Part shown: positions 33,712 to 42,587 of the stretch, one piece after another
Position numbering within the stretch: position 1 is the stretch's first letter
Layout of the letters: each line of letters begins with the position of its first letter
Assembly: GCA_030615365.1 (NCBI GenBank)
Contig: JAUWZM010000003.1
Span: forward strand, 1 to 64,000
Reading direction: 5' to 3'
From: Candidatus Aerophobota bacterium
GTDB taxonomy: Bacteria > Aerophobota > Aerophobia > Aerophobales > B3-G15
DNA: 64,000 nucleotides
Program-made: the position numbers and the translations under genes
The notes under the pieces: model-generated
Databases searched by the model: none
Told to the model about the DNA's origin: nothing
Seen by the model: the letters and a program-made list of their open reading frames with translations, nothing else

Positions 33712-34773
33712 ATGAAACTAAAGGAAATTAGAGGACAAATTGATAAACTTGATTCCAGATTGTTAGATTTGTTAAATGAGAGAGTTGAAAAAGTCTTGAA
33801 AGTAGCTCAACTTAAAAGGAAAGAAGGAGAGGCCTACTACTCCCCTGGAAGAGAAAGGATAATAGTAGATAGGCTAATCAAGCAAAACAGGGGGCCTTTA
33901 CCCAATGATGTGATAAAGGAGATTATTCAGATTATCTTAAGGGCATCTTTATATCTGGAGAGAAAATTAAAGATAGCTTATTTTGGACCTCCGGCTACTT
34001 TCACCCACTTAGCAGCTCTTAAAAATTTTGGCAAACAGGCTGATTTTATTCCTGCAAGAAGCATTGGGGAAATATTTGCCCAGGTAGAAAAAAGAAAAGT
34101 TGATTATGGTGTTGTTCCTGTAGAAAATTCTACTGAGGGGGTTGTCTCTCATACCCTGGATATGTTTTTGGACTCAGAGTTAAAGATATGCGCTGAGATA
34201 ATTTTGGAGATATTTCATCATCTGTTGGGTAAGGGGAAGTTGAAAGATGTAAAAAAAGTTTACTCTCATCCCCAGGCTTTGGCTCAGTGTAGGGTGTGGC
34301 TGGAGGGAAATCTCCCTACAGCTAAGATTCGCGAGGCGGAAAGTACAGCTAAAGCTGCTCAGTTAGCCGCTGAGGAAGATGACGTGGCAGCCATTGCCTC
34401 AGAAGTAGCAGCTTCTCTGTATGGGTTGGGTGTGCTCAGTGCCCACATAGAGGATAGATCTCAAAACTACACCAGATTTTTGGTTATTGGCAGGGAATAT
34501 ACCGAGAAAAGCGGACAGGATAAAACCTCCATTCTTTTTTCCATTAAGGATAGAGTGGGAGCTCTTTACGATATACTTTTGCCCTTTCGTAAATACAAGC
34601 TAAATTTAACCAAAATTGAATCTCGACCCACTAAGCGCAAAGCCTGGGAATATGTTTTCTTTGTTGATTTTATGGGACACAAGGATGATGAAATGGTTAA
34701 AAAAGCCTTGGCTGAACTGGAAGAAGGATGTTTCTTCTTAAAGGTCTTAGGCTCATATCCTAAAGCAGATTAA
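33712..34773 (+). CDS. pheA: Chorismate mutase / prephenate dehydratase
   Basis: This bifunctional enzyme converts chorismate through prephenate to phenylpyruvate. Residues 1-80 are an AroQ-class chorismate mutase (IRGQIDKLDSRLLDLLNER). Residues about 85-260 are prephenate dehydratase (FGPPATFTHLAA, PVENSTEGVV and the catalytic NYTRFLVIG). Residues about 270-350 are an ACT domain with ESRPTKRKAWEYVFF, the phenylalanine-binding motif, so feedback inhibition is expected. No tyrA is in the window. Confidence 0.95.
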   Translation: MKLKEIRGQIDKLDSRLLDLLNERVEKVLKVAQLKRKEGEAYYSPGRERIIVDRLIKQNRGPLPNDVIKEIIQIILRASLYLERKLKIAYFGPPATFTHLAALKNFGKQADFIPARSIGEIFAQVEKRKVDYGVVPVENSTEGVVSHTLDMFLDSELKICAEIILEIFHHLLGKGKLKDVKKVYSHPQALAQCRVWLEGNLPTAKIREAESTAKAAQLAAEEDDVAAIASEVAASLYGLGVLSAHIEDRSQNYTRFLVIGREYTEKSGQDKTSILFSIKDRVGALYDILLPFRKYKLNLTKIESRPTKRKAWEYVFFVDFMGHKDDEMVKKALAELEEGCFFLKVLGSYPKAD

Positions 34774-34784
34774 AAGAGGGGAAA

Positions 34785-35798
34785 ATGATTATTACTTTAA
34801 AACCTGGAACTACAGAAAAGGGGATTCAACATATAGTTGATAAAATTGAAGAGCTTGGGTTCACCCCCCATATTTCTCGTGGAGAGGAGAGAACAATAAT
34901 AGGGGTAATTGGGGAAAATCCCATTCGTACCCGACATCTATTTGAGGCTATGTTTATTGTAGAATCCATTACTCCTATTTCAAAGCCTTACAAACTGGTA
35001 AGTCGGGAGTTTAAAACAGAGGAAACTCATGTGAAGATAGGAGATGTGGAAGTGGGCGGGAAGAAAGTTGTAATCATGGCTGGTCCCTGTGCTGTGGAAA
35101 GTAAAGCTCTTCTGTTGGGTATAGCTCAAACTGTAAAAAGGGCAGGGGCAAGGATAATAAGAGGAGGAGCTTTTAAGCCCCGCACCTCTCCTTATTCCTT
35201 TCAGGGATTGGGTGAGAAGGGTTTAAAGTATTTAGCTGAGGTCAAAGAAATTACTGGTTTGCCTGTAGTTACAGAGGCTATGGATGTTCGTCAGGTAGAG
35301 ATGGTTTCTCGATATGCTGATATTATCCAAATTGGGGCAAGAAATATGCAGAATTTTGACCTTTTAAAGGAAGTGGGGAGAGGGGAAAAGCCTGTCTTGC
35401 TTAAGCGAGGAATGGCTTCCACTTTAAAAGAGTTTTTAATGTCAGCAGAGTATATTTTATCCCGGGGTAATTATCAGGTTATTCTCTGCGAGAGAGGGAT
35501 AAGAACATTTGAGGATTCTACCCGTTTTACCTTAGATTTATCCTCGGTAGCTTTAATAAAAATTTTATCGCATCTTCCCGTAATAGTGGACCCAAGTCAT
35601 GGTACTGGCCAAAGAGACCTTATTACTCCTCTTTCCCGTGCAGCTGTGGCTGCTGGAGCAGATGGTCTTTTAATTGAGGTTCATTCCAAACCAGAGGAGG
35701 CTTTATCTGATGGTCTTCAATCCATCCTTCCTTCTCATTTTGAAAATCTGGTAAAAGAGGTGGAGGGAATAGCTCAAAGTATGGGGAGAGAGATTTGA
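34785..35798 (+). CDS. aroF: 3-deoxy-7-phosphoheptulonate synthase, type I-beta
   Basis: This makes DAHP, the entry step of the shikimate pathway. The 337-residue protein has an N-terminal ferredoxin-like regulatory domain (about residues 1-70), as in the Thermotoga enzyme, then a barrel with AGPCAVES, RGGAFKPRTSPYSFQG and VDPSHGTGQR. The extra domain suggests feedback control by an aromatic amino acid. It lies 11 bp after pheA and overlaps aroA by 4 bp. Confidence 0.95.
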   Translation: MIITLKPGTTEKGIQHIVDKIEELGFTPHISRGEERTIIGVIGENPIRTRHLFEAMFIVESITPISKPYKLVSREFKTEETHVKIGDVEVGGKKVVIMAGPCAVESKALLLGIAQTVKRAGARIIRGGAFKPRTSPYSFQGLGEKGLKYLAEVKEITGLPVVTEAMDVRQVEMVSRYADIIQIGARNMQNFDLLKEVGRGEKPVLLKRGMASTLKEFLMSAEYILSRGNYQVILCERGIRTFEDSTRFTLDLSSVALIKILSHLPVIVDPSHGTGQRDLITPLSRAAVAAGADGLLIEVHSKPEEALSDGLQSILPSHFENLVKEVEGIAQSMGREI

Positions 35799-37099
35799 AA
35801 AATTGCAGAGTTTCAATCGCGCCAGCTAAGTGCGTAAGAGGAGAAATTACCCTACCTGGGGATAAGTCTATTACTCATAGGGCTATGATTTTTTCCTCTA
35901 TTGCTGAGGGTAAATCTGAGCTTAAGGGAGCACAAAAGGGAAGAGATTGCCTGGCTACTTTAAAGTGTATGAGGGATGTAGGTGTTCTTGTAAAAGAGGA
36001 GGGAAAAGAGATAATTGTTGAAGGGAAAGGATTAGAAGGATTGAGAGAGCCTGAAGATGTGCTTAACTGCGATAATTCAGGAACAACTATGAGGCTTTTA
36101 GCTGGTCTGTTAGCCGGTCAGGAGTTTTATTCTGTTCTCTCAGGCGATACGTATTTAAGAAAAAGACCAATGGGAAGAATCGTGAAACCCTTGCAAGAAA
36201 TGGGAGCAAGAATAGAGGGAAGAGAAAAAGGGAATCTTCCCCCCTTAACTATTGTAGGTGGAAAGCTTAAAGGTATCAGTTATCCATCTCCTCTTGCATC
36301 AGCCCAGGTAAAATCCTGCCTGCTTTTAGCTGGTATGTATGCCGAAGGAGAAACCTCAGTGAAAGAGCCTTACAGATCTCGTGATCATACTGAAAGAATA
36401 ATGAGGTATCTGGAGATTCCTCTTAAGGTAAGGGGTTTAGAAGTGCAAGTTGAGGGCAGGAAGAACAGGAGAAATTTTAAAGGGAAATCTTTTTATATTC
36501 CTGGAGATATCTCTGCCGGTGCTTTTTTTATGGGGGCAGCCGTATCTTTACCAGGTTCAAAAATTAAATTATCCAACGTGGGATTAAATCCAACCCGGAG
36601 AGGATTTCTCGATGTTCTCATTGCAATGGGTGCAGAGATTAAAATTAGCCATGTAAAAACAATATGCGAAGAGGAAGTGGGGGATATAGAAATAAGGGGA
36701 GGAAATAACTTAAGAGGAGTCGTGGTTCAAGGGGAAATGATTCCCCGGCTCATTGATGAGATTCCTATATTAGTAGTAGTGAGCTGTTTTTTACGAGGGG
36801 ATACTTTAATTAAAGGTGCCCGAGAGTTAAGAGTTAAGGAGACAGATCGGATAAGAGCAATAGTATCTGAGTTGAAGAAGATGGGGGCAGGCATAGAGGA
36901 AAGAGAAGATGGGATGTATATCAGGGGAGGAAAAAGATTAAGGGGGGCAAGAGTAAAAAGCTGGGGAGATCATCGAATAGCTATGGCTTTAACAATAGCT
37001 GGCTTATGCTGTGAAGGAGAAACTACCATCACTGATACCCAGTGCATTGATATCTCTTTTCCCGATTTTCAGAGGACCTTAAGGGAGATCGTAGTGTGA
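35795..37099 (+). CDS. aroA: 3-phosphoshikimate 1-carboxyvinyltransferase (EPSP synthase)
   Basis: This adds enolpyruvate to shikimate 3-phosphate. The 434-residue protein has LPGDKSITHRA, NSGTTMRLLAG, RDHTERIM, KETDRIRAI and GDHRIAMAL, all catalytic or substrate segments. The start is a TTG overlapping the aroF stop, with GGGGAGAG at a proper distance. The sequence NSGTT before the inhibitor-contact region does not by itself show class I or II behaviour. Confidence 0.95.
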   Translation: MKNCRVSIAPAKCVRGEITLPGDKSITHRAMIFSSIAEGKSELKGAQKGRDCLATLKCMRDVGVLVKEEGKEIIVEGKGLEGLREPEDVLNCDNSGTTMRLLAGLLAGQEFYSVLSGDTYLRKRPMGRIVKPLQEMGARIEGREKGNLPPLTIVGGKLKGISYPSPLASAQVKSCLLLAGMYAEGETSVKEPYRSRDHTERIMRYLEIPLKVRGLEVQVEGRKNRRNFKGKSFYIPGDISAGAFFMGAAVSLPGSKIKLSNVGLNPTRRGFLDVLIAMGAEIKISHVKTICEEEVGDIEIRGGNNLRGVVVQGEMIPRLIDEIPILVVVSCFLRGDTLIKGARELRVKETDRIRAIVSELKKMGAGIEEREDGMYIRGGKRLRGARVKSWGDHRIAMALTIAGLCCEGETTITDTQCIDISFPDFQRTLREIVV

Positions 37100-37821
37100 G
37101 ATATGCGATGAAAAAATGGCAGGTGGGACTGTTTTTTCTTTTATTATTGGGTCTTTTTTCCCTTAAGATAGGCCTGGAAACTAAAATAGAGAAATGGAAG
37201 ATAACAGGGGAGCCTTTTGGAGAAGTGGTGGGGTATTTATCAAAGGGTTATCCTGAAGAAGCAGCACTCGCAGGAATAGCGATTGGGTTAGGTTTTAAGG
37301 AAGTTCTATCTGATTTTCTCTTTTTGCAATCAATCCAATATTTTGGAGAATGGGGTACAAAAGAGGAGAAATTTCTCAAAGCTTACCCTGTTCTTAAAGC
37401 TATGGGTAAACTCTCCCCACATTTTGTTCCCGGTTACTCTTTTGGGGCTTTAGCTATGAGTGAATTAGGACATTTAGATGAGGCAATTGATTTTCTCAAT
37501 GAAGGAATAGCTAATAATCCTTATGCTTTTGAGCTGTGGTTGTATAGAGATTTTATGATTAGATTATTCAGAACTTATGAGTTCAAAAAGGCTATTGAAG
37601 GATTAAAAAAGGCAATTCAGCTAAAAGGGCATCCTCCCATTTTGGAAAGAATATTAGCTTTTGCTTATGAGAAGAATGGAGAAATACGCTTAGCAATCCT
37701 TCAGTGGGAAAAAGTGAAGGAGTCAACTCAGGATCCTCATATTGAAGAGATCTGCGAGCGAAACATAAAACGCCTTTTGCTAAAATCAAGAGGGGAAGAT
37801 GCAGGTAATAAAAAAAATTGA
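37096..37821 (+). CDS. Membrane-anchored TPR-repeat protein
   Basis: The 241-residue product starts with a basic stretch and one hydrophobic helix (about residues 8-24), a signal anchor or uncleaved signal. The rest is helical, with TPR-like pairs around residues 105-220 (SFGALAMSELGHLDEAIDFL, FKKAIEGLKKAI). The GTG start overlaps the aroA stop and has AGGGAG 8 bases upstream. An ATG at 37108 is an alternative. It overlaps panC by 23 bp. The function is unknown; scaffold or envelope roles are possible. Confidence 0.75.
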   Translation: MRYAMKKWQVGLFFLLLLGLFSLKIGLETKIEKWKITGEPFGEVVGYLSKGYPEEAALAGIAIGLGFKEVLSDFLFLQSIQYFGEWGTKEEKFLKAYPVLKAMGKLSPHFVPGYSFGALAMSELGHLDEAIDFLNEGIANNPYAFELWLYRDFMIRLFRTYEFKKAIEGLKKAIQLKGHPPILERILAFAYEKNGEIRLAILQWEKVKESTQDPHIEEICERNIKRLLLKSRGEDAGNKKN

Positions 37822-38665
37822 GGAGATGAAGAACTACCGCCAAAGGGCTAAGAGCAAAGGGAAAAGTACTGGTTTTGTTCCTACTCTTGGCTATCTTCAC
37901 CAGGGGCATCTTTCTTTAATCAGGAAAGCGAGAAGGGAATGTGATAAGGTAGTGGTGAGTATATTTGTTAATCCCCTTCAGTTCGGACCCAAAGAGGACT
38001 ATGAGTGTTATCCCCGTGATTTTTCTCGAGATATCGAGCTTTGTCAAAAAGAGGGAGTGGATGTTATTTTTTTTCCTTCTCCAGAGGAGATGTATCCTCA
38101 AGGATACTCTACTTTTATACAGATCCAGGGGAATCTTACCCGGGCCCTGGAAGGAAAGTGTCGACCAGAACATTTCAAAGGAGTAACTACAGTTCTTCTC
38201 AAACTCTTCCACATAGTGTATCCTGATTTAAGTTTCTTTGGCGAAAAAGATTACCAGCAGGCTTTAATAGTTAAAAAAATGGTGGAGGATTTAAATCTGG
38301 ATACTGAAATTGTTCTTCTTCCCACAGTTAGAGAAGAAGATGGTCTTGCGTTAAGCTCTCGCAATTCTTATCTTACTCCTGAGCAAAGAAAAGCGGCTCC
38401 TATTCTTTATAAATCTTTAATTAAAGCCAAAGAGGTAATAAAAGAGGGAGAGAAAGACTCCGGGAGGATTATCTCTTTAATAAAGGATTTAATTGCCAAA
38501 GAGCCTTTAGTTAAAGTAGATTACGTTGCTCTGGTTGATCCTGTAACTCTTGGATTGGTGTCTCAAATAAAAGGAGATGTGTTGGTAGTTTTAGCGGTGA
38601 AAATGGGGAAGGTAAGATTAATTGATAATATGAGAATAAAGGGGACGTATCTGTGCCAAGATTAA
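37799..38665 (+). CDS. panC: Pantothenate synthetase
   Basis: This joins pantoate and beta-alanine with ATP. The 288-residue protein shows the adenylylate-binding VPTLGYLHQGHLSLI, FVNPLQFGPKEDYECYPR, FFGEKDYQQ and LALSSRNSYLT. No panB or panD gene is adjacent. It overlaps the TPR gene before it and lpxB after it, so it belongs to the aro-lpxB transcript. Confidence 0.95.
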   Translation: MQVIKKIEEMKNYRQRAKSKGKSTGFVPTLGYLHQGHLSLIRKARRECDKVVVSIFVNPLQFGPKEDYECYPRDFSRDIELCQKEGVDVIFFPSPEEMYPQGYSTFIQIQGNLTRALEGKCRPEHFKGVTTVLLKLFHIVYPDLSFFGEKDYQQALIVKKMVEDLNLDTEIVLLPTVREEDGLALSSRNSYLTPEQRKAAPILYKSLIKAKEVIKEGEKDSGRIISLIKDLIAKEPLVKVDYVALVDPVTLGLVSQIKGDVLVVLAVKMGKVRLIDNMRIKGTYLCQD

Positions 38666-39801
38666 AAATTATGTTATCGGTAACAGAGGTTTCAGGAGAT
38701 CTACAGGGAGCCAGCTTAGTCAGGGCTATAAAGAGAATTTGCCCCTCAGTTGAATTCATTGGAATTGGTGGGGAGAAAATGAAGGAAGCTGGTGTAGATA
38801 TAAGGGCTTTTACCACTCATATGGGGACAATAGGTCTGATAGAAGCATTAAAGTATTACCCCTCTTTTTTGAAAATAAGATCAAATATCGAAAAAATGTT
38901 GCAGGATGAACATCCCGATCTTGTAATTCTTATAGATAGTCGAGATTTTAATTTAAAGCTCATTGAGTTGACAGGTAAATTACAGATTCCCACTGTGTAT
39001 TATATTGCTCCTCCAATATGGGCCTGGTCTGATTGGAAGATGAAAAGGATGTCCAGGAAAGTGGGCAGAATTATTGCTATTTTCCCCTTTGGGGCAGAGG
39101 CGTATAAACAGGCGGGGGCAAATGTTATATGGGTGGGGCACCCTTTACTTGATATAGTTAAACTCACAATGAGCAAGGAAGAGGTTTGTAGAAAATTTGG
39201 TCTTAACCCTTATCGGCCTATAGTTGGTCTTCTACCGGGAAGCCGAGAATATGAGATTAATAGTCTTTTGCCGGTGATGTTAAGCGTAGCACAGAAATTA
39301 AGTAAAAGGATACAAGGCATTCAGTATCTTCTTCCAGTTGCCGCTTCCACCTTTCAGGAGCAAATCACGAAGATAGTGGAGAGAAATGAAGTTGAGGTAA
39401 AAATCTTAAATGGCAACATTTATAATCTGATGAATATCTCCACCTTGCTCCTCACTGCCTCTGGTACAGCTACTCTTGAGGCAGCTTGCCTGGGTATTCC
39501 TATGGTTATTATGTATAAAGCGCATATTACCACGTATCTTTTGGGACAGATTTTGTTACGTGTTCCCTATATTGGGCTTCCCAATATTTTAGCCGGCAAA
39601 GAAATAGTCCCGGAACTTTTACAGTTCAAAGTGAGAGAAGGCACTATTGTGAATACAACTTTGGATTTGCTTATCAACTCTGAGAAGTTGAGTAAGATGA
39701 AGGGTGAATTAAAGGAAGTGGTGAAAAAATTAGGCTCACCCGGAGCTGTAGATCGAGCTGCCAGGGTCGTGGTAGAAATGGTGGACAGCACAAGGAGTTA
39801 A
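38653..39801 (+). CDS. lpxB: Lipid-A-disaccharide synthase
   Basis: This GT19 enzyme joins lipid X and UDP-diacylglucosamine in lipid A synthesis at the inner membrane. The 382-residue protein has the N-terminal TEVSGDLQGASLV and the nucleotide-binding TASGTATLEAACLGIPMV. The GTG start overlaps panC by 13 bp and aligns with family N-termini. Its last 78 bases, including the stop, are repeated at 41054-41131 as part of a 108-bp direct repeat. Confidence 0.94.
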   Translation: MPRLKIMLSVTEVSGDLQGASLVRAIKRICPSVEFIGIGGEKMKEAGVDIRAFTTHMGTIGLIEALKYYPSFLKIRSNIEKMLQDEHPDLVILIDSRDFNLKLIELTGKLQIPTVYYIAPPIWAWSDWKMKRMSRKVGRIIAIFPFGAEAYKQAGANVIWVGHPLLDIVKLTMSKEEVCRKFGLNPYRPIVGLLPGSREYEINSLLPVMLSVAQKLSKRIQGIQYLLPVAASTFQEQITKIVERNEVEVKILNGNIYNLMNISTLLLTASGTATLEAACLGIPMVIMYKAHITTYLLGQILLRVPYIGLPNILAGKEIVPELLQFKVREGTIVNTTLDLLINSEKLSKMKGELKEVVKKLGSPGAVDRAARVVVEMVDSTRS

Positions 39802-39831
39802 AAATTGAGTGGAGTTTCCCTGATAAAATGT
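39724..39831. repeat. 108-bp direct repeat, left copy
   Basis: Identical to 41054-41161 except one base (G at 39751, T at 41081). It covers the last 26 codons of lpxB, the ribosome-binding site and the first nine codons of the DUF362 gene. Confidence 0.97.
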
Positions 39832-39873
39832 AGGGGCATCTATCATTTCTTTTTTCCCCTCGGAGAGGTGTGA
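39805..39873 (+). pseudogene. 5' stub of the DUF362-ferredoxin gene
   Basis: From the TTG at 39805 the first nine codons equal those of the intact gene at 41135. The frame then leaves homology at 39832 and stops at 39871-39873. It is the left remnant of a duplication around the inserted toxin-antitoxin segment. Its ribosome-binding site is intact, so a 22-residue peptide could be made. Confidence 0.8.
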
Positions 39874-40165
39874 AAAACCTAAATATTGTAGCGGTCCGAT
39901 TTATCGGACCCGTTAATGAAACGGGCTTCATAAGTGAAGCCTCTACAAAAAATTTTTGTAAGAATAAAGGCAATATTTGACTTTTATCTTTGTCTTATTA
40001 TAGCCTGGATTCGGCAATCTGAACAATAATCATCAAGGCTTATCCTAAGATATAGCCTTCAAGCAGAAATGTAGTGCAGACCTTTAGGTCTGCCCAGGTG
40101 AAAAGTTTTATCAGTTTACCGAATCCGGGATTAAGTAAAAGAATAAAAATAGGGAGGTATTATAA
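39832..40165. repeat. Hairpin-rich DNA before the second toxin-antitoxin pair
   Basis: Three hairpins follow one another at about 39894-39948: GGTCCGAT-TT-ATCGGACC, CCCGTT/AACGGG and GGCTTCA-TAAG-TGAAGCC. A TTGACT (39977-39982) with TATAGC 16 bases on may be a weak promoter. CCGGATTCGG-type inverted sequences occur near 40004 and 40118, the latter repeated near 43210-43232. A GCAGACCTTTAGGTCTGC hairpin lies near 40078. No gene is seen. Confidence 0.5.
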
Positions 40166-40420
40166 ATGGATATAGATGGGACAATCGTAAGATTTCCTTT
40201 ATTTAAAGATTATAAAAGGAAAGAAAGATTTTTTACAGTGTTGGGGATGCTTTATTCAAGACAGATAACACTTTCAAAGGCAGCAGAGTCGCTAAATATG
40301 GACAGAGATGAGTTCTCTGCGATATTAAAAAATATGAATCTCGAATACAGCTATTTAACTGAGGATGAGGCGATAAAAGAGCTAAAGTCTGCAGAAGAAT
40401 TGACAAAGAAGTTAAAATGA
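40166..40420 (+). CDS. UPF0175-like antitoxin
   Basis: The 84-residue product has the family's helix-turn-helix core (LYSRQITLSKAAESLNMDRDEFSAIL) but a shorter, less typical N-terminus than the copy at 2393. A GGGAGGT site precedes the ATG by 8 bases. It overlaps the PIN-like toxin gene by 4 bp, supporting a working pair. The pair lies on the segment bounded by the 108-bp direct repeat. Confidence 0.75.
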   Translation: MDIDGTIVRFPLFKDYKRKERFFTVLGMLYSRQITLSKAAESLNMDRDEFSAILKNMNLEYSYLTEDEAIKELKSAEELTKKLK

Positions 40421-40896
40421 TCGCAGTCTCAAATACCTCTCCTTTGATTGTCCTGGCAAAGAGTGGTTATTTGGAAAATCTTCCGAAGATTTTTAAGTGT
40501 GTAATCATTCCAAATGCGGTCTTCAATGAGATATTTCGAAAAGAAGATGTTGCAACCCGCAAGATCAGGGACTTAATTAATTTTGGGTTTATCCAGACAG
40601 AGAAAGTCAAAAATAAAGAATTAGTAGATTTCATTAATACTGATATAGGCTTAGGTGAAGCAGAAACTATTGTTTTGTCTTTACAGTTAAAGCCAGATTA
40701 TTTACTGATAGACGATTATGAGGCAAGAATCTATGCCAAAGAAATATCTATAAAAGTTATTGGAACATTAGGTTTAATCAGGGTTTTTCGAGAGAATAAT
40801 CTTATCAGGAAGGAGGTTGAAACTATTTATAAGCAATTAATATCTGCAAATTTTTGGATCAATAAAGACTTATTCTTTAAGGTGATGGGGAGATAA
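40417..40896 (+). CDS. DUF3368 PIN-like toxin
   Basis: The 159-residue protein is an intact relative of the broken toxin at 2653. It has SNTSPLIVLA, GLGEAETIVLSL, LLIDDYEAR and KVIGTLGLI, in the order found in PIN-like nucleases, with the acidic residues Glu and Asp kept. It presumably acts as an RNase restrained by the product of the upstream gene. The ATG overlaps the antitoxin stop. Confidence 0.8.
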   Translation: MIAVSNTSPLIVLAKSGYLENLPKIFKCVIIPNAVFNEIFRKEDVATRKIRDLINFGFIQTEKVKNKELVDFINTDIGLGEAETIVLSLQLKPDYLLIDDYEARIYAKEISIKVIGTLGLIRVFRENNLIRKEVETIYKQLISANFWINKDLFFKVMGR

Positions 40897-40948
40897 AAGC
40901 GTGGGCTTATCCAAACTAAGATGGGATTTCTATGTAAGAAACAGAAAA

Positions 40949-41029
40949 GTAACAGTTAAGTTTTTGCAAAGGGCTTAGGGATGCCCAAAGCCACTCCGAT
41001 TTTATTTTTTAGGAAAGCTTACCTATTAC
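40949..41029. repeat. Very short (81 bp) MITE-like element
   Basis: Left end GTAACAGTTAAGTTTTTGC; right end on the opposite strand GTAATAGGTAAGCTTTCC. The flanks ACAGAAAA (40941-40948) and ATAGAAAT (41030-41037) agree at six of eight positions, a possible decayed target duplication. A wider TTTCTATGTAA inverted pair surrounds it (40927-40937 and 41027-41037). Confidence 0.6.
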
Positions 41030-41053
41030 ATAGAAATACACAGGTTCTTAATT

Positions 41054-41161
41054 AAAAAATTAGGCTCACCCGGAGCTGTATATCGAGCTGCCAGGGTCGT
41101 GGTAGAAATGGTGGACAGCACAAGGAGTTAAAAATTGAGTGGAGTTTCCCTGATAAAATGT
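41054..41161. repeat. 108-bp direct repeat, right copy
   Basis: The partner of 39724-39831, exactly 1330 bp downstream. It carries a dead copy of the lpxB 3' end and the real start of the DUF362 gene. Confidence 0.97.
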
Positions 41162-42280
41162 GATAGCTACCAGCAGAAAAAAGTAGATAGCGCGGTAAGA
41201 GAGAGTGTTGAGTTAATAGGCGGTTTAAGTAAAATTATTCATCCTGAGGATAAGGTTCTTCTTAAAGTAAGTATGCTAAACGCTAATCCTCCTGAAAAAG
41301 CGGTAACTACGCATCCGGCTATTGTAAAGGCGGCAATTAAATTAGTTAAAGAGGTTGGTGGAAAGCCATTTATTGGAGACTCACCCGGAGTTGCCTATGA
41401 AGAGATAGAGGAAGCCTGGCAAAAAACAGGCCTTAGGAAAGCAGTCGAGGAGGAGGGCGCAAAAGTCGTTAATTTCCGACAGATAAAAAAATTTGATAAT
41501 TCCAGGAACAAAAAAGTGCCGGTTTTGTATATAGCCAAAGAGGTTATGGATGCTGATGTGGTAATATCACTGCCCAAGCTAAAAACTCATAGTCTTACTC
41601 TTTTCACAGGTGCAATTAAAAATTTATATGGAACTATTCCTGGATTCAGAAAAAAAGAAATTCATGCCTTAACTGTCAAGCCTCAGGATTTTGCCGAAGT
41701 AATTGTAGATATTCTCGCTGCAGTTAAACCCAAATTGGCTATTATGGATGGAATTGTAGGCATGGAAGGAAACGGTCCAGCGGCAGGTACCCCACGCAAA
41801 ATAGGAGTAGTCTTGGCCAGTAAGGATTTTGTGGCTATCGATGCAGTAGCTTCAAATATAATTGGCTATAATCCTTTAGATATCGATATTATAAGAATAG
41901 CCAATGAGAGAAAACTGGGAGTGGGAGAGCTTGATGAAATAGAAATCAAGGGCAAGAATTTGGATGAGGTGAAAGTAAGGGATTTTGAGCTGGCCTCTAA
42001 CGCAAGCGCCCTTTTAAATAAAATGCCATCTTTTGTCATCTCTATGGGTAGATTATTAATTCCTTATCTTTTAAAAGTAGAACCTGAAATTGAGCAGGAT
42101 AAATGCACTGGGTGTGAAGTATGTATCATGCATTGCCCTATAGGGGCAATAAGAATGACAGGTGATTTTCCCATAATTGATAGAAAGAAATGCATTAAGT
42201 GTTTTTGCTGCCAGGAATTTTGTCCTCAAAAGGCAGTGAAAATTAAATATAGCTGGCTGGCAAAGAAACTGCATACCTAA
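41135..42280 (+). CDS. DUF362 protein with C-terminal 2[4Fe-4S] ferredoxin
   Basis: Residues 1 to about 300 are a DUF362 domain. The C-terminus has two CxxCxxCxxxCP clusters, CTGCEVCIMHCP and CIKCFCCQEFCP, forming a bacterial-type ferredoxin. Such proteins are thought to serve as electron carriers or cluster-handling factors, but their reaction is not established. The TTG start follows AAGGAG with an 8-base spacer. The first nine codons are in the 108-bp repeat, showing the gene once lay 3 bp after lpxB. Confidence 0.88.
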   Translation: MSGVSLIKCDSYQQKKVDSAVRESVELIGGLSKIIHPEDKVLLKVSMLNANPPEKAVTTHPAIVKAAIKLVKEVGGKPFIGDSPGVAYEEIEEAWQKTGLRKAVEEEGAKVVNFRQIKKFDNSRNKKVPVLYIAKEVMDADVVISLPKLKTHSLTLFTGAIKNLYGTIPGFRKKEIHALTVKPQDFAEVIVDILAAVKPKLAIMDGIVGMEGNGPAAGTPRKIGVVLASKDFVAIDAVASNIIGYNPLDIDIIRIANERKLGVGELDEIEIKGKNLDEVKVRDFELASNASALLNKMPSFVISMGRLLIPYLLKVEPEIEQDKCTGCEVCIMHCPIGAIRMTGDFPIIDRKKCIKCFCCQEFCPQKAVKIKYSWLAKKLHT

Positions 42281-42587
42281 AAGGCTCTGATGAATGTTTT
42301 ATTACAGCAACTCAGGAGATAAGTGAGGGGGCAATGAGATAAGAATGGTACAACTGATAAGGCAATAGATGTTATTCTTCATTTCCTCTCCCCTTGCGGG
42401 GAGAATTGAGGTGAGTGGGGAGTGTAAGCTGGAATTTAATGGTGACTTTGCTGAATGCAGGGTTTGTGGAAAGAGATATAGAATGATGGGCGAAAATAAA
42501 GCGACGAGGTGAGATGTAAAGATGGAGTAGTAAAGAAAACTTTCACCTTTCTCTTTTTGTCCTTTTCAGCGCTTAAATTTAAGGAAA
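42281..42587. other. Gene-free stretch before hicA
   Basis: The 307 bases hold a TCTCCCC-TTGC-GGGGAGA hairpin near 42390-42412, a sequence type common as dispersed repeat DNA. A short frame around 42430-42512 reads ECRVCGKRYRMMGENKATR. Its CxxC could be a zinc-finger remnant, but it lacks a start and a partner. I see no supported gene. Confidence 0.4.

Noticed and set aside
42430..42512. Possible small zinc-finger protein (CRVCGKRYR)
   Set aside because: No ribosome-binding site or clear start, and only about 30 codons. Noted as a possible remnant.
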